Position numbers and translations under genes: made by a program. Below the pieces are notes generated by a model. That model made no database searches and was not told the origin of the DNA. It saw only the letters and a list, made by a program, of their open reading frames with translations. This document shows, one piece after another, positions 34,148 to 45,100 of a stretch of 64,000 bases of DNA (the first letter of the stretch is position 1; every line of letters begins with the position of its first letter). Where the stretch lies: the NCBI GenBank assembly GCA_020744425.1, contig JAGMUV010000013.1, forward strand, positions 124,001-188,000, in the 5' to 3' direction. Source of the stretch: Dactylonectria macrodidyma (taxonomy: Eukaryota; Ascomycota; Sordariomycetes; Hypocreales; Nectriaceae).

Positions 34148-35789
34148 ATGGCAGAACTTGCGGCTTCTCTGATCGGCATCATCGCCGCAGGCACCAGAGT
34201 CGCCCTTGTCCTCTCCACTACGGCCTCCGACATTGGCTCAGCGGGCAAGGAAGCGCAGGTCATGGCTCGCGAGATCCGATCGTTTTGCACCATCCTCCGC
34301 AACATAACTCAGACCATCGACATCGTCAAAGACGCAAGCCATGTATCGCATTGCGCCGACCTTGTGTCCGAGATGACGGCCGTGTCGCAGGACATGTTCA
34401 CCGAGATCCTTGACTTGGTCGAATACTTGCAGAAGTCGTCATGGGGCGGTCAGCCTGGGTCGCGCATGAAGTTGGCTGCAAGGATCAAATGGGTTATCAA
34501 TAAGCCTAAAGTTGCCTTTCTGCGAACCGCTATCGAGGCGTACAAATCCGATCTTTGCCTGTTGTTGGGATCTATGCAGTTCGCTCAGAGCCTCGACGCC
34601 CCAACGTGAGCCCAGGAATATGAGCCCAAAATACCGGCATCGTAAATAACTGATGAAAAATAGTCTTGTATCGCGAAGGTCAAGCATCGCACAAGCGCCA
34701 CAGTTGAACAGAGCAAGTCGCGTACTCTCGCAAAATATGGAAGAGATGGCCCTCGATTTCCGATCATCTCTCCAAGAGCTAGAAGCGGCGCGCAACGCCT
34801 GGGAAGAGAGTGAAGAGAATGATAAAGAAACACCCGAAGAAATTGACCAAGACAGTACCGAGGACGAGACAGCGAGTTTGATGCGAAATCCAGAGCTTGA
34901 AGGAATTCTCGAAAGCCTGCGCGAAGAGGTTAGCGGCCTCAACTCTAACACGTCGAGCCTGTATTCCACCACTGCGTCTAGCATCTTCAACGCACTCTCC
35001 ACGCATAGCGATCGGCTATCACTGTTGATTGAAGATCTTCCAGTTGACAGCAGTCTTGCATTTCAAAGTCTGCGCAGAATGTCTCAACGAATGTCCCGCT
35101 TAAGCGCCGCGTACCAGCCGGAAGCCCTACCGACGATCCAAGAGGCCATACCCGCCAATCGAGGACGGACATCATCGAAGGTGTTGAGAGACATGCAAAA
35201 CTGGCCAGGCGGGGTTCCACCATGGGGCGATGTCGCTCTAGCCGAGGACTTGATCCAACTGCTCTCACGTTCAATGGCCGCATTGAACGATGGGGAGAGA
35301 AATTCCATGTACGTTGAATGGGCCAAACAAACGGTCGAAGGGGCATGGTCACTGCCTCTTCAACCTCGACGGCAATGGCTTGACCGACTCTACGTCACAT
35401 GTTCGCAAATTACGAAGAAACGAAACCCAGCTGCACCACGTCAGTACAACAGCACCTTGCTGTCTCCACCCATCCCGAGCTCAGAAGTCCCCGAATCCAA
35501 CGTCAGCGATGGCCTCTTTAAAAATCTCCGCGTCTCCATGGACGACCCGTGCTGGAAAGTCCTTCCGATTGCGTTAAAGAAATACAGCATCTCGGCGTCT
35601 CCGGAACAATACATGCTGTTCCTGACGTGGGATGATGAGGAGCGCTTCGTCGGCCGGACAGAGAAGCCGCTCCAGTTGTTTAAGCAGTTGCAAAGAGAGG
35701 GGAAGAAGCCCATGTTAATGCTGCGGAAAATAGTCGTCGATGAGGCTGAAGCACTTGGACTCTCGACGACGCGAGGAAATGTTATATAG
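34148..35789 (+). CDS. STAND-type N-terminal domain fused to a Ras-association-like domain
   Basis: Predicted signalling adaptor. Exons 34148-34605 and 34664-35789 give 527 residues. Residues 1-150 resemble the helical fungal N-terminal domain found at the front of STAND/NLR and related proteins (MAELAASLIGIIAAGTRVALVLS, MAREIRSFCTILRNI). The middle is Glu/Ser-rich with coiled-coil character (residues 170-260). The C-terminal 80 residues before the tail look like a Ras-association or ubiquitin-like RA domain of the Ste50 type: CWKVLPIALKKYSI, QYMLFLTWDDEERFVG, KPLQLFKQLQREGKKPMLML. No NACHT, NB-ARC or kinase domain is present. An upstream in-frame ATG at 34088 would add 20 hydrophobic residues; the ATG at 34148 has the better context (gccATGg) and fits the domain edge. 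Confidence 0.8.
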
Positions 35790-36789
35790 ACCGGTTGGGG
35801 GAACAACAGGACCGCGATCATCTTGTAATCTTCATCGCCATCCAACTTGATTGAGGGACATCCATAAACAAATTGATACGCGCCTCTGACTAAGCCATTG
35901 AAAGGCCTGTCCCTGCTAATGAACCATGGCATTTTTGGTAAATCGTTACTGGCCTGACAACCCGAACACATCAGTTGTGTAGCGTAATATCTTTTCTCAC
36001 GTGATCTCCATAGATTGAACTAGACGGTGTTTGAGTTAAATTTAACTATTCCGTTCAATGTGAAGTATTATGAAAGAGGGAATATAGTCCTCATGGCTTT
36101 GTCCGCTTGCACAAAACAAGTACTTCAGGCTTTCACACAAGAAGGCAGTCAACACGAATCCTTGGCAGCCGAAGAATACTGACCCTATCTACTTTTACTC
36201 GCGCAACTGTATGCTCTATGCCATATGCTTTGGCATGCACGAACAGCTTAATGTTTAGTAGGTGCAGCACGAAGCGTAGCAAGAGTATGGGATTCATCCG
36301 TACGAGCAACACGATGTTCCAAGGCATACCTGGAAATCTCTTTGCATTTTCTCCGGGAATGCTGCATAGTGTGGTTAAGTGGTTAAGGGAGCTAGCGCTT
36401 TTTGTTCCCCTAAATTCGAATAAGTCATGTTCTTCCGAGTGTGGATAATCCTGGTTGGAGAATTGAAAGACATGCGCTTAGAAGCGCCATTCTTGGCAGC
36501 GGCTGCTGGACAAGGAGACACATATTCCCAGGGCTGTGTAAAAATTTGCCTTGAACTGAACGGTTCATGGGCCTTTGTGCATCCTTGATAAATATCCACA
36601 GTATTCTGTGACGGCACATCATTCCTCTCCTGAGCTATTATGAGACGTTCCCGCTTCACTGTCCTCGCGAGTGTCGGTTTCATCATCTATTCCCCCATTC
36701 ACTAACAAAGCCCTTTCTTCTAGCCTAGAGAACTTATTTCGCCTTGTCCCTAGCCGCCTTTATTGACGTGAGTAACGTGACCACTCACG
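35790..36789. other. intergenic stretch, no gene seen
   Basis: About 1 kb. Short overlapping frames on both strands (36107-36448, 36375-36686) lack motifs. Nothing else was recognised. Confidence 0.45.
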
Positions 36790-37281
36790 TTGCCTTTATC
36801 TCACTTTTCACTAGCAAATAAGACCGTCGCCATCACCGGAGACGGCCGCGGCCTCGGAATCATTCTCACTCAAGCCGTTGCAGAGAGCGGCGGTCATGTG
36901 GCATGCTTAGATATTCTTCCCGAGCCGGCCGCAGACCGATGGGTTGAGTTGCAGAAGACTGCCAAGGCTGCTGGTGTCATGGCCACGTACGACACTTGTG
37001 ACGTGACAATCGAAATGGAGGTAGAAAGCCTGATGGAGAGAATCTCCGAGGAGGGCACGACGCGAGGTGCCGAACTGACTGGTGCCATCGCCTGTACCGG
37101 TATTCAGCAGAAGGTGTCTACACTGAAGTGCCCAGCGGCCGACTTTGAACGGATATTGAGGCCCAACTCGGTTGGTGTCTTCATCACTGCCGAGCATGCA
37201 CACTTCTCCATAATACCATTGCACAACCGACGAAAGTGCCGTAAGTTGATGGATTTGCCCCACGCTTTGGACTGTTCCTGA
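36790..37281 (+). pseudogene. short-chain dehydrogenase/reductase relic
   Basis: The frame begins PLSHFSLANKTVAITGDGRGLG, the usual start of a classical SDR with the TGxxxGxG cofactor motif (Asp in place of a Gly). It continues through VACLDILPEP, YDTCDVT and LTGAIACTGIQQKV (the NNAG-region equivalent) to FERILRPNSVGVFITAEHA. It then turns into unrelated residues and stops at 37281, before the catalytic Ser and YxxxK segments, which I cannot find downstream in any frame. The codon where the initiator Met is expected is TTG (36790), with no upstream ATG in frame and no credible upstream exon. Loss of start and of the catalytic half makes a decayed gene the best reading. Confidence 0.6.
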
Positions 37282-38663
37282 CTTGAGCCGGCAAAAAAAC
37301 GGGCAACGGTGAATTTGCGGCGTGTGGACCATTTTGCTTTATGATGGCATATCATATACGTCATTGATCGGTTATAGATGAAAATGCCTCTTGACAAAAC
37401 TCTCCGTTGATGCAGTACAAACTCAGTAGTTCCAAGTATTGGCCACCCGCGCAATCCATACTGCGCAGGATAGATCTGTAAAGCGGTTCATCTTTCCACT
37501 GCTGTCAACTTATTCCATATTGTCTAATTTTTTTAGTCATTTTTATCCTCCCCTGAGCTCGGCTGACTAGTTGTTAGATATGATGTGGGCGGTAGGGGGT
37601 GTGTTGGCCCGAGGCTGCTGGAAGCTCGCTGACGTTCTCCTATGAACCAACGGATAAGCTTGCTCCTAATACAGACTTAGCGAACAGGAAGTGCCTGGGA
37701 TGGGTTTCCTCACAATCTCAATGAGAGGAGTGGGAAACAACGGGTCATTAGAAGAGTTATAGTCATGATGTCAATGATTTTGCTGAACTACGATGTAAAA
37801 GTCCGCGTTATAGCGATCACTCAACTGGTGGCACCTACGCATAAGACGTTGAGTGGCCCTAGAGAAGTTTTCATTGGTCCTGTCACGTCTCTAAGTTGAG
37901 GAAGGAAGGCCAGCCATGGTCTAAGCAAATAGGTACTGCTTTGACGGCAGCCTGTCACTACTTAGGTCAATCCGGCTGTACTTCTTCTGCAGTCTTAGCT
38001 TCTTCTGAAGAATTATTTTTATATCCTCTATATGTATATGGCCTTTGCTCTCTATGCCTTAAGTCCATTCTCCACAGCCCGTAGGACTGCGGGTAGTTAA
38101 TTTAAGATACCTCTTCGTTGGAAGCTCCGATTTTAAATGGGTTTACTAAAGTCAAACTAGAGTATATCACTTTTTCCCATCTCAAGGAGCGATGACTACG
38201 ATGTCGCTAGATGGACATTATGCTTTCGACTTAGTGCACTACCGCCAATGTCTCTTGGCCACAGAGATAAAAAGGTGAATAGAAGAGGTTAGGGGTCAAG
38301 TGTTCAGGTAGAATATAATAGCAATAAGACTAAAGCCCGCAAGATAGGTAAGGAAGGTAAGGGCTGACTAAAAGAACGATAAACAATCCGAGGATAGAAA
38401 GATTGTTGAAAAGCCACTGTTTTAAAAGCGAATGACCCCATATGAGAAAGGAAAGTCAAGAGGCCGTATCCTCTCCCAACACATTACGCGCCCCCAGCTT
38501 TTTTCTTACCCACTCTTTTTTTTTTCAACTGGATAAGCCTTGCAATGAGCAACAAAGGCCAATAAAGATTGTAATCCGAGGCACCCGGAGGTTGGCTCGC
38601 GCAGAATGTAACACAAACGGCTGTCAGTCCCGGCTCTTGACTTATCATTTTGACCAGCCATGA
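37282..38663. other. intergenic stretch, no gene seen
   Basis: About 1.4 kb, AT-rich from 37980 on. It contains the 3' flank of the Cys-rich repeat gene; the part from about 38567 is duplicated at 41606. No coding frame could be supported. Confidence 0.45.
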
Positions 38664-39698
38664 CTAGTCATAATGACCACTGTGCTTGCACTTCTGGGTG
38701 TAAGCGTCAAACTTCATCCCCTTGGGACAACTGCACTTCCACTTGTAGCTGTTCCAAGTCATTTTACCCTTGCATTTTTCGTGGCATTTGTTGGTTCGTC
38801 GGTCGAGCTCCTGGCCCTTAGGGCAACTGCATTTCTGCTTGTAGTTGTCCCAAGTCATTTGACCCTTGCATTTTTTGTAGCATTTGTTGGTTCGTCGGTC
38901 GAGCTCCTGGCCCTCAGGGCAACTGCACTTCTGCTTGTAGTTATCCCAAGTCATTTGACCCTTGCATTTTTTGTAGCATTTGTTGGTTCGTCGGTCGAGC
39001 TCTTGGCCCTTGGGGCAATGGCAGACTCCTTTGTAATCTGGTTTCTGGCCTTCAGGACAGGGGCAGACGCCCTTATGTGGCTTCTGGCCGTCAGGACAAT
39101 AGCAGACTCCCTTGTCATTTCGTGTTTGGCCGTGAGGACAGGGGCAGACGCCCTTACGATCTGGCTCCTGGCCATCGGGACAATAGCAGACTCCCTTTTC
39201 ATTTGGTGTTTGGCCGTGAGGACAAGGGCAGACGCCCTTATGATCTGGCTCCTGACCATCGGGACAATAACAGACTCCCTTGTCATTTCGTGTTTGGCCG
39301 TGAGGACAAGGGCAGACGCCCTTATGATCTGGCTCCTGACCATCGGGACAATAGCAGACTCCCTTTTCATTTGGTGTTTGGCCGTGAGGACAAGGGCAGA
39401 TGCCCTTATGATCTGGCTCCTGACCATCGGGACAATAACAGACTCCCTTGTCATTTCGTGTTTGGCCGTGAGGACAAGGGCAGACGCCCTTATGATCTGG
39501 CTCCTGACCATCGGGACAATAACAGACTCCCTTGTCATCTCTTGTCTGGCCCTTGGGGCAGTAGTCGACGGTGCCCTCGACAAGGTCGCCCTCGACGTCC
39601 CTAGCCTCTAGACCAAAGTGGTCGTGCTGGGCATGCGGGAGAGCCTTGACCGAGATGGCCAAGGCAAGAAGGTTGGTAAAGTAGTATTTGATATGCAT
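38664..39698 (-). CDS. secreted Cys-rich tandem-repeat protein, function unknown
   Basis: Single exon, 344 residues. The signal peptide is about residues 1-19 (YYFTNLLALAISVKA), then a short spacer with EARDVEGD. The body has two repeat arrays. First, about five copies of a 28-residue unit of the form CPDGQEPDHKGVCPCPHGQ followed by TRNDKGVCYC or TPNEKGVCYC; the two versions alternate, giving a 56-residue higher order. Second, three copies of a 32-residue unit containing PEGQELDRRTNKCYKKC and KGQMTWDNYKQKCSC. All Cys sit in C-x-CP-x-GQ settings about every 12-14 residues, suggesting a rod of small disulfide-linked modules, somewhat like EGF- or TIL-type spacing. I do not recognise the family. 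A surface, adhesive or host-interacting role is only inference. Decayed copies lie 3 kb away. Confidence 0.85.
   Translation of the reverse strand: MHIKYYFTNLLALAISVKALPHAQHDHFGLEARDVEGDLVEGTVDYCPKGQTRDDKGVCYCPDGQEPDHKGVCPCPHGQTRNDKGVCYCPDGQEPDHKGICPCPHGQTPNEKGVCYCPDGQEPDHKGVCPCPHGQTRNDKGVCYCPDGQEPDHKGVCPCPHGQTPNEKGVCYCPDGQEPDRKGVCPCPHGQTRNDKGVCYCPDGQKPHKGVCPCPEGQKPDYKGVCHCPKGQELDRRTNKCYKKCKGQMTWDNYKQKCSCPEGQELDRRTNKCYKKCKGQMTWDNYKQKCSCPKGQELDRRTNKCHEKCKGKMTWNSYKWKCSCPKGMKFDAYTQKCKHSGHYD
38753..39040 (-). repeat. 96-base coding tandem repeat (three units)
   Basis: Inside the Cys-rich gene, three consecutive 96-base units coding for CPxGQELDRRTNKCYKKC plus KGQMTWDNYKQKCS. The first two are almost identical; the third has diverged (HEKCKGKMTWNSYKWKC). 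Boundaries are by eye. Confidence 0.8.
39013..39540 (-). repeat. 84-base coding tandem repeat, alternating in pairs (168-base period)
   Basis: Inside the Cys-rich gene, units of 84 bases coding for CPDGQEPDHKGVCPCPHGQT plus a variable end. Units ending RNDKGVCYC and PNEKGVCYC alternate, and same-type units are nearly identical in DNA, so copies have spread as pairs, probably by unequal exchange. Confidence 0.85.
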
Positions 39699-41605
39699 GA
39701 TAGGCGACTGGGGTGCCCTTCAGCGACGAGGATAGCAGTAAGTGAGACGAGATTTGTATAGGGGGAAGTGAATGAAGAAAGGAGGTGTCAGGAGAGAGCC
39801 TAAGGTCTTTCTTGACTTAGGAATGATTAAGAAAAGTTTCCGTAGAGGAGGATTCTGTGGCTTTAAGTAGAAATGGTTGCCTCGTAGATCTACGCACAAG
39901 GGGGATCTCGTATAACTCCTCTTTTCTCTTCACGATCTGCCTTACGCTCCCAAAGTCCAAAAAGGAAGTCAACTCATACCACTCTGGGTCGCATCATGTT
40001 CGAGTCAATAGTTCCAAAGCTAATTGTATTTAGACCGTCACCATTTCGTCACCATTGCTATCGTTTTGCAGTGTGATATGCATGCGCCATAACTGCCTCA
40101 ACGGTGAATGCCAGCTGGCCCGGATGCAGAGATTTCCAGATTCCCAAGGGCAGGGGAGGCAAACAGCCATGGGTCCGTAGGAGGTGGTTGGGTTTAGGGC
40201 AAACCAAAACGGCACAAACAAGCACGGGCATTATAGATGCTAGCAAAAAGCTTACTCCAGGGTGAGATGTGAAATAGATCATCCCAGGTTAGCATTAGAA
40301 CGATCACGATCCCTTTATTCGCGACAATAGCTGGTGATGGTTAGTTTTACAATATTTACACTAAGAATCTATTCTTGGGCATTATGCTTGACAGAAGACA
40401 TGACGCTCTAAAGCCTATACTAGCACAACTAAATCCTGTGGGTGCCACTATTTTCTCTCCAAGTTGACAGTTGTGACGCAAAGGGCTCAGGCCAATTCAT
40501 ACTCTGACTGCAGCTGAACGCATGGATCATAACATCGAGTCTGAAATACGAACTTCAATGCATCTTCTTCAGGCACTTCCAGGATAGGCCGTGTTAACCT
40601 GCAAGATCTCGTTGGACACCGTAGTCATGCAGGAAGTTAGTTCGGAGGCTCATGGTGGGCATTCCCACAGTTACCCTAGATGGAGCGGAACTGCTCTTTA
40701 ATAGACCATAGGACTGGCTACTGCAAGAGGGGAAGCTCTTCTCCAAGAGTTAGACAGGAACTCAGGTGAAACAGCATGGAGCCTGCCGACTTAGTGTCTT
40801 AGAGTGGAGTCTTGTCTCCTGAAATAGCATAAGTTTGTAAGGGAATTAGGGACGAGGCATGTGCCCCTATCTCTAATTGGATGGTGTTTCGCTCCTTGGT
40901 TGCACACCCTGTGAGTTGGACATGGTTTAAGCCGACCTGTCTGCTTGCGCTTCTTTGTGTAGCAGAGCGTGCTGGGCTACTCACAATGGATCGGGTCTCT
41001 ACTGAGATCGCCAAGTAGCCTTGATATTTGATGCATTACAGAGAATAAAGAGTGATCTCATCGTCGGGTGATCTCAACTAATGCCTGAGGCTCGGATGAA
41101 GATGAAGGGCGGGACTGGTGGACCAAGAAGCCGGTGATGAATAGCCTACCGTGACACCTTGTTTGAAACCAAAGTCTAGAGAGGTGCGGTTACATTGCGA
41201 TAAGCGGCTCCAGGTACCTCCTAAGATCTTCCTACCATCGCATTTCGTCTTTAAGTGAGCTTGCCAGCACGGTATGGAGAAGGAAGCTGCACACGAAGTG
41301 ATGGTTGGTTGAGATGTTGTGGCAACGCCACCTACGCTATGGTGATGAGGGGTATTGGGATTGTCATTGAATGTTACCCTTCGAAACCTGCGCGGTATTC
41401 CACAGCGATCAAGGTCGGGAGGCGCGTAAGGTTTTCGAAGCGGTCATAGCAGCGGCTAGAAGCACCTATGGAGTAACGCAAGGAGCGCTTCTCGTGAACT
41501 GCAAGAGAAGTAGCCAACTGCTCATACCAGCTGGTTATTTGGTAGACGGCTGGAACGGTCACCGTCGGCGGCATGCTCTACCTAACTTTTCGAGCTCTCA
41601 ACAAG
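39699..41605. other. intergenic stretch, no gene seen
   Basis: About 1.9 kb. The first 250 bases are the promoter side of the Cys-rich gene. The rest holds short frames without motifs. Confidence 0.45.
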
Positions 41606-41935
41606 ATTGCGAACCAGAGCACCCGGAGATGGGCTCGCGTAGAATGCATTAGGGAAAAAGCCGTCAATACCAGCTCTCAATTCATAGTATGGACTAGTCA
41701 TGACTGATCATAGTGACCATCATGCTTACACTTTTCAATGTAAAGGTTAAACTTTGCCCCCTTAGGACACCTGTACTTCTGCTTATAGCTGTCTCAAATT
41801 ATTTGACATTGGTATTTATATTACTTAGCCTTAGCGTCGAACTCCTAGCCGTTGGGATATTTGCATTGCCTAGTCTTATAGTAGAACTTCTGACCGTCAC
41901 TGAGGGGCATACCACTCATCCATAATACTTCTCAA
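41606..41935 (-). pseudogene. decayed partial copy of the Cys-rich repeat gene
   Basis: The minus strand reads as the end of the Cys-rich gene with stops: PLSDGQKFYYKTRQCKYPNG, stop, EFDAK, then two further stops, SYKQKYR, CPKGAKFNLYIEKCKHDG, HYD. These parallel CPxGQELDRRTNKC, WDNYKQKCSC and CPKGMKFDAYTQKCKHSG of the intact gene. Similarity continues about 100 bases into the 3' flank (41606 on, matching 38567 on). Two stops sit where the intact gene has CAG (Gln) and TGG (Trp), so they are C-to-T and G-to-A changes, the RIP type. Only the C-terminal repeats are represented. Confidence 0.8.
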
Positions 41936-42120
41936 ACATTCCCCACTTAATCATCTTGCCCTAACCTCAATCACAACCCTCCCCAACCCTAGCACTGTGA
42001 ATTACGGTCTCAAGGCCAGGGCTGACGGTGGTGAGCCCACGAGGTTTGGCTAAGAAGTTTAAGGAGGAAGTGTTTGAGAAGCATGATGGGTGAGTGGTGT
42101 GCCCCTCAGTGACGGCCAGG
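41890..42120. repeat. imperfect inverted repeat (arms of about 60 bases)
   Basis: Arm one is 41890-41950 and arm two 42058-42120. Both contain gtcactgaggggca, accactca and cttctcaaaca when read in the matching direction. A spacer of about 107 bases separates them. Differences between arms are mostly C/T or G/A. Confidence 0.75.
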
Positions 42121-42150
42121 AGTTCGACTCTACGATTAAGCAGTGCAACG
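42058..42150 (+). pseudogene. second decayed fragment of the Cys-rich repeat, inverted
   Basis: The plus strand reads VPLSDGQEFDSTIKQCNE and then stops, matching the CPxGQELDRRTNKC module of the intact gene but in the opposite orientation to the fragment at 41606-41935. The bases 42058-42120 are an imperfect inverted copy of 41890-41950. Confidence 0.7.
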
Positions 42151-45100
42151 AGCTAGGGCCCCAATAGGAGCATGGGTACCCGTCCGTATAAAATTTCACG
42201 GGACTCGTGCGGATTTTATAAGCAGTGACGGATAGAATTATTTACGGAAAGGAAGCTGAAACACATTACGAAGGAAGACGAACTGAGTTGTTCCGACGTC
42301 CGAGCACCCAAATTTTCTACAATGATTAGGATTTAAGGTTGGTTTTTAGCATGGATATATACTATGCTTCTTGCTCATGACGTTGAATATGAGCTAAAAT
42401 GCGTACATAGAGACTACGAGTTTGGGATAGATGGAGGAAACATAGGAAATCAAAAAGCAATTCATCTGACCATAAGAGGACTGAGCGGAGATATAGACTT
42501 TGAGGTAATTAAGACTAAGCGAAGTTGAACAGCAGTGAACTAAAAGGAGACATACAATAGTGGCCACGGCAACTCAGGGACATGCAACCACACATTGCCA
42601 CAGAGGTTGTCTGGCCCTCATCAGACGCTTGTCCGTTGTTGGTTTGACATCTGGCGGCCGATGTGCCGCTGTGCCGAAGCCTCATGGCGGCCGATGTCCC
42701 GAAGTCTCATGGCGCAAAGCGTCCTCTCCGTCAGCCTGTCGTCATCATTCTGCACCCCATCCCGGAAGTTTATGCCTCCGAAAGATGGGAAGGCCCTAGA
42801 CGGAAAGGAGGGTGTGTAAAGGGAAGAATATGGACAGAAATGAAGAAAAGAGCGGGTCTGAAGACATACATACTAAGGCACCATGCAGGCTGCTAGCAGA
42901 TACTTGCCACCAGCGTCATGCGAGGAGGCAAAAGTTGTGGGAAAGATCAGGCAAGCTGGGGAAAAGTAGATGGACCGCAGCAGGGACAACACGCAGAACG
43001 ACGTAGCGGTGACAATTTCTTACAGATCCGCGAGGGGAATGTGGAATCAATGGCCAACACAGAGCTGCATGATGTAGTGCGACGATCGGGATATTACATC
43101 CTTGGGTCAGTGCACAAGCGGCAAGCCTCTCGACCTGGGCTGTTTTAAAGCTTAGCTGCAGGGGTTACCACTAGTATCGGCCCGTGGCCGCCTCACTTAG
43201 CTCCTCTGTGTCAAAGACCCCAACAAACAGCTCCGAGGAACTGCCCCGGGGCCGAGATCCGAGATTTACCACTAGTCACTCTGTTGGGGTTTGGGCTCTC
43301 CAAGTGACTGATAAACCCCGTTACATTGACAACGGCCCCTACCGCACCAGCCCCATGGCCCAGGATCCACACCTTTTTAGGAGCCACTCGCGTAGGATTG
43401 CTGCAACCCTCGGTCATCTCTTCTCATGCTTGGGTTTTCCTTCCCTCAATTGCTGTTGACATGGGTGACTGTCGGGTCCTTTCTTCTCGGAGAAATCCCA
43501 CTATAGCATTTTATTTTTATCTTTTCTTCTTATTTGACATGCACGTGATGATGATGGCCGCAGCCGTTGGATATGCAAACCGCACGCAACATGACAGTCA
43601 CGTCACGTATTACTGCCCTTCTTAGTTGGCTCTCGTTCTGAAGGCGCCTCTAATTGATCTCATGTTACCAAGGTCCTGTAATCATGTTGGCTGAGCTTTG
43701 TCCCCACGAGGGTACTGAGTCAGAAGCGGTATACGATATATGCCCCGAAGACCGAGTTGGGCGACTACGCGATCATTTCGTTAGACGTTTCGTTATCAGG
43801 TCGAGCAGTGAGGGACCCTTCGCGGCTCGAGGTAGGTATTACCAATAGTGACGACTTTGCTCATTCAGTTCCAATCAGAGGGAACCGGCCTCCGTCCTGG
43901 CTCACTACGGGGTTCTTGGAGAATGGGTATACACCAGTGAATAACAGACAAATCCCATGCATATACGAGCAAGTGGCTTGACCAAGGGGTTGGCAGAAGA
44001 AACTACCGATGAGGTCTACGTCCTTTGATTGGCTTGCAATCCGCAGACGCCGACAGGTTCGCCGACAGCCCGAGGCATATGTCTGGAAGGAGAACGAGTG
44101 ATGGCCCACTTTTCTGAAACTGTCTCCCTCGTGAAGGTGTCCATGATCAGGTTCACCCCAGAGTGCGTATTTAACCAAATTCGACCAAGATGATACCTCC
44201 CTGCAGCTGGATTGACACCCGGCTAAGTATATTTTAGTTAAATTGAAGTTGGAGTACGCTGCTCTCGGTTTGTTCTTTCGGACCAACGGTATCGCCGATT
44301 GTCACGTCTTGACACCCATATCACTCATCACTACCACCAGGGTAGGACGATACCCACCCTGCTCCATGGCCGCATATTCTGCCTCATCCCAATAGTATGT
44401 CGATCAAGACGAGTTCATAAAGGCGACACCATCTTTCCCGCGCTACTAAACGACCTCTCAGTCTCTGCTAATAATAGTAAGCTAGAGGCCATTCGAGAGA
44501 GGTGTGGATACCCCATTTCGTACCCCTTCCACTCATAAAGAGGGCTGAATTGGTATTTGTCGTCGGCGGGGGTAAAAGTCTGGATATGACGTTCGTACTC
44601 ATCATGTCATGGCCCGACCGCGACCTGCATCAAGGCGCTGGACGAGGCCCCGCTTGTCCCTCCCGACCCCCGGTATAGATGATGATCGTTCCATAATGAT
44701 TACTCCGTGATCGCCCCTGGTCACCGCGATTACGATTACCGTGTAAGTAATTGAGACGGAGCACCCAGTCTACAGTCAACTGAGAAGTGCACATCGAGCA
44801 TAGGCAGCTCCTCAGCTATTAATACACTTAGTTACCTTAGCTACCTTTGACCAGTTACTGGCGATTGACTATTACCCAGTGTAACACTTAATTAACTGCT
44901 TAATTAGTGACGCGCCTAACCGCTCTACTAACATAGTCCCCGGTCTATCCCTTACGAGCCCAATTTGACCTACCCCATACCATGTACAGGCAAGGCTCAG
45001 GACCAGATCTTTACATCTTAATGAATGCTATTATAGCTCCTTTATAGTTAGAGCTGGCGTTTTTCAAGAGGCGGCTTGAACGAAAAGCTGGAAACCCGAT

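Noticed and set aside
38673..39611. Long plus-strand frames opposite the Cys-rich gene
   Set aside because: Shadows of the repeat: periodic DNA in multiples of three keeps several frames open. The minus-strand frame has the signal peptide and Cys pattern.
42560..42899. Three overlapping plus-strand frames
   Set aside because: All three frames are open over the same GC-rich stretch with no motif; no reason to prefer one.
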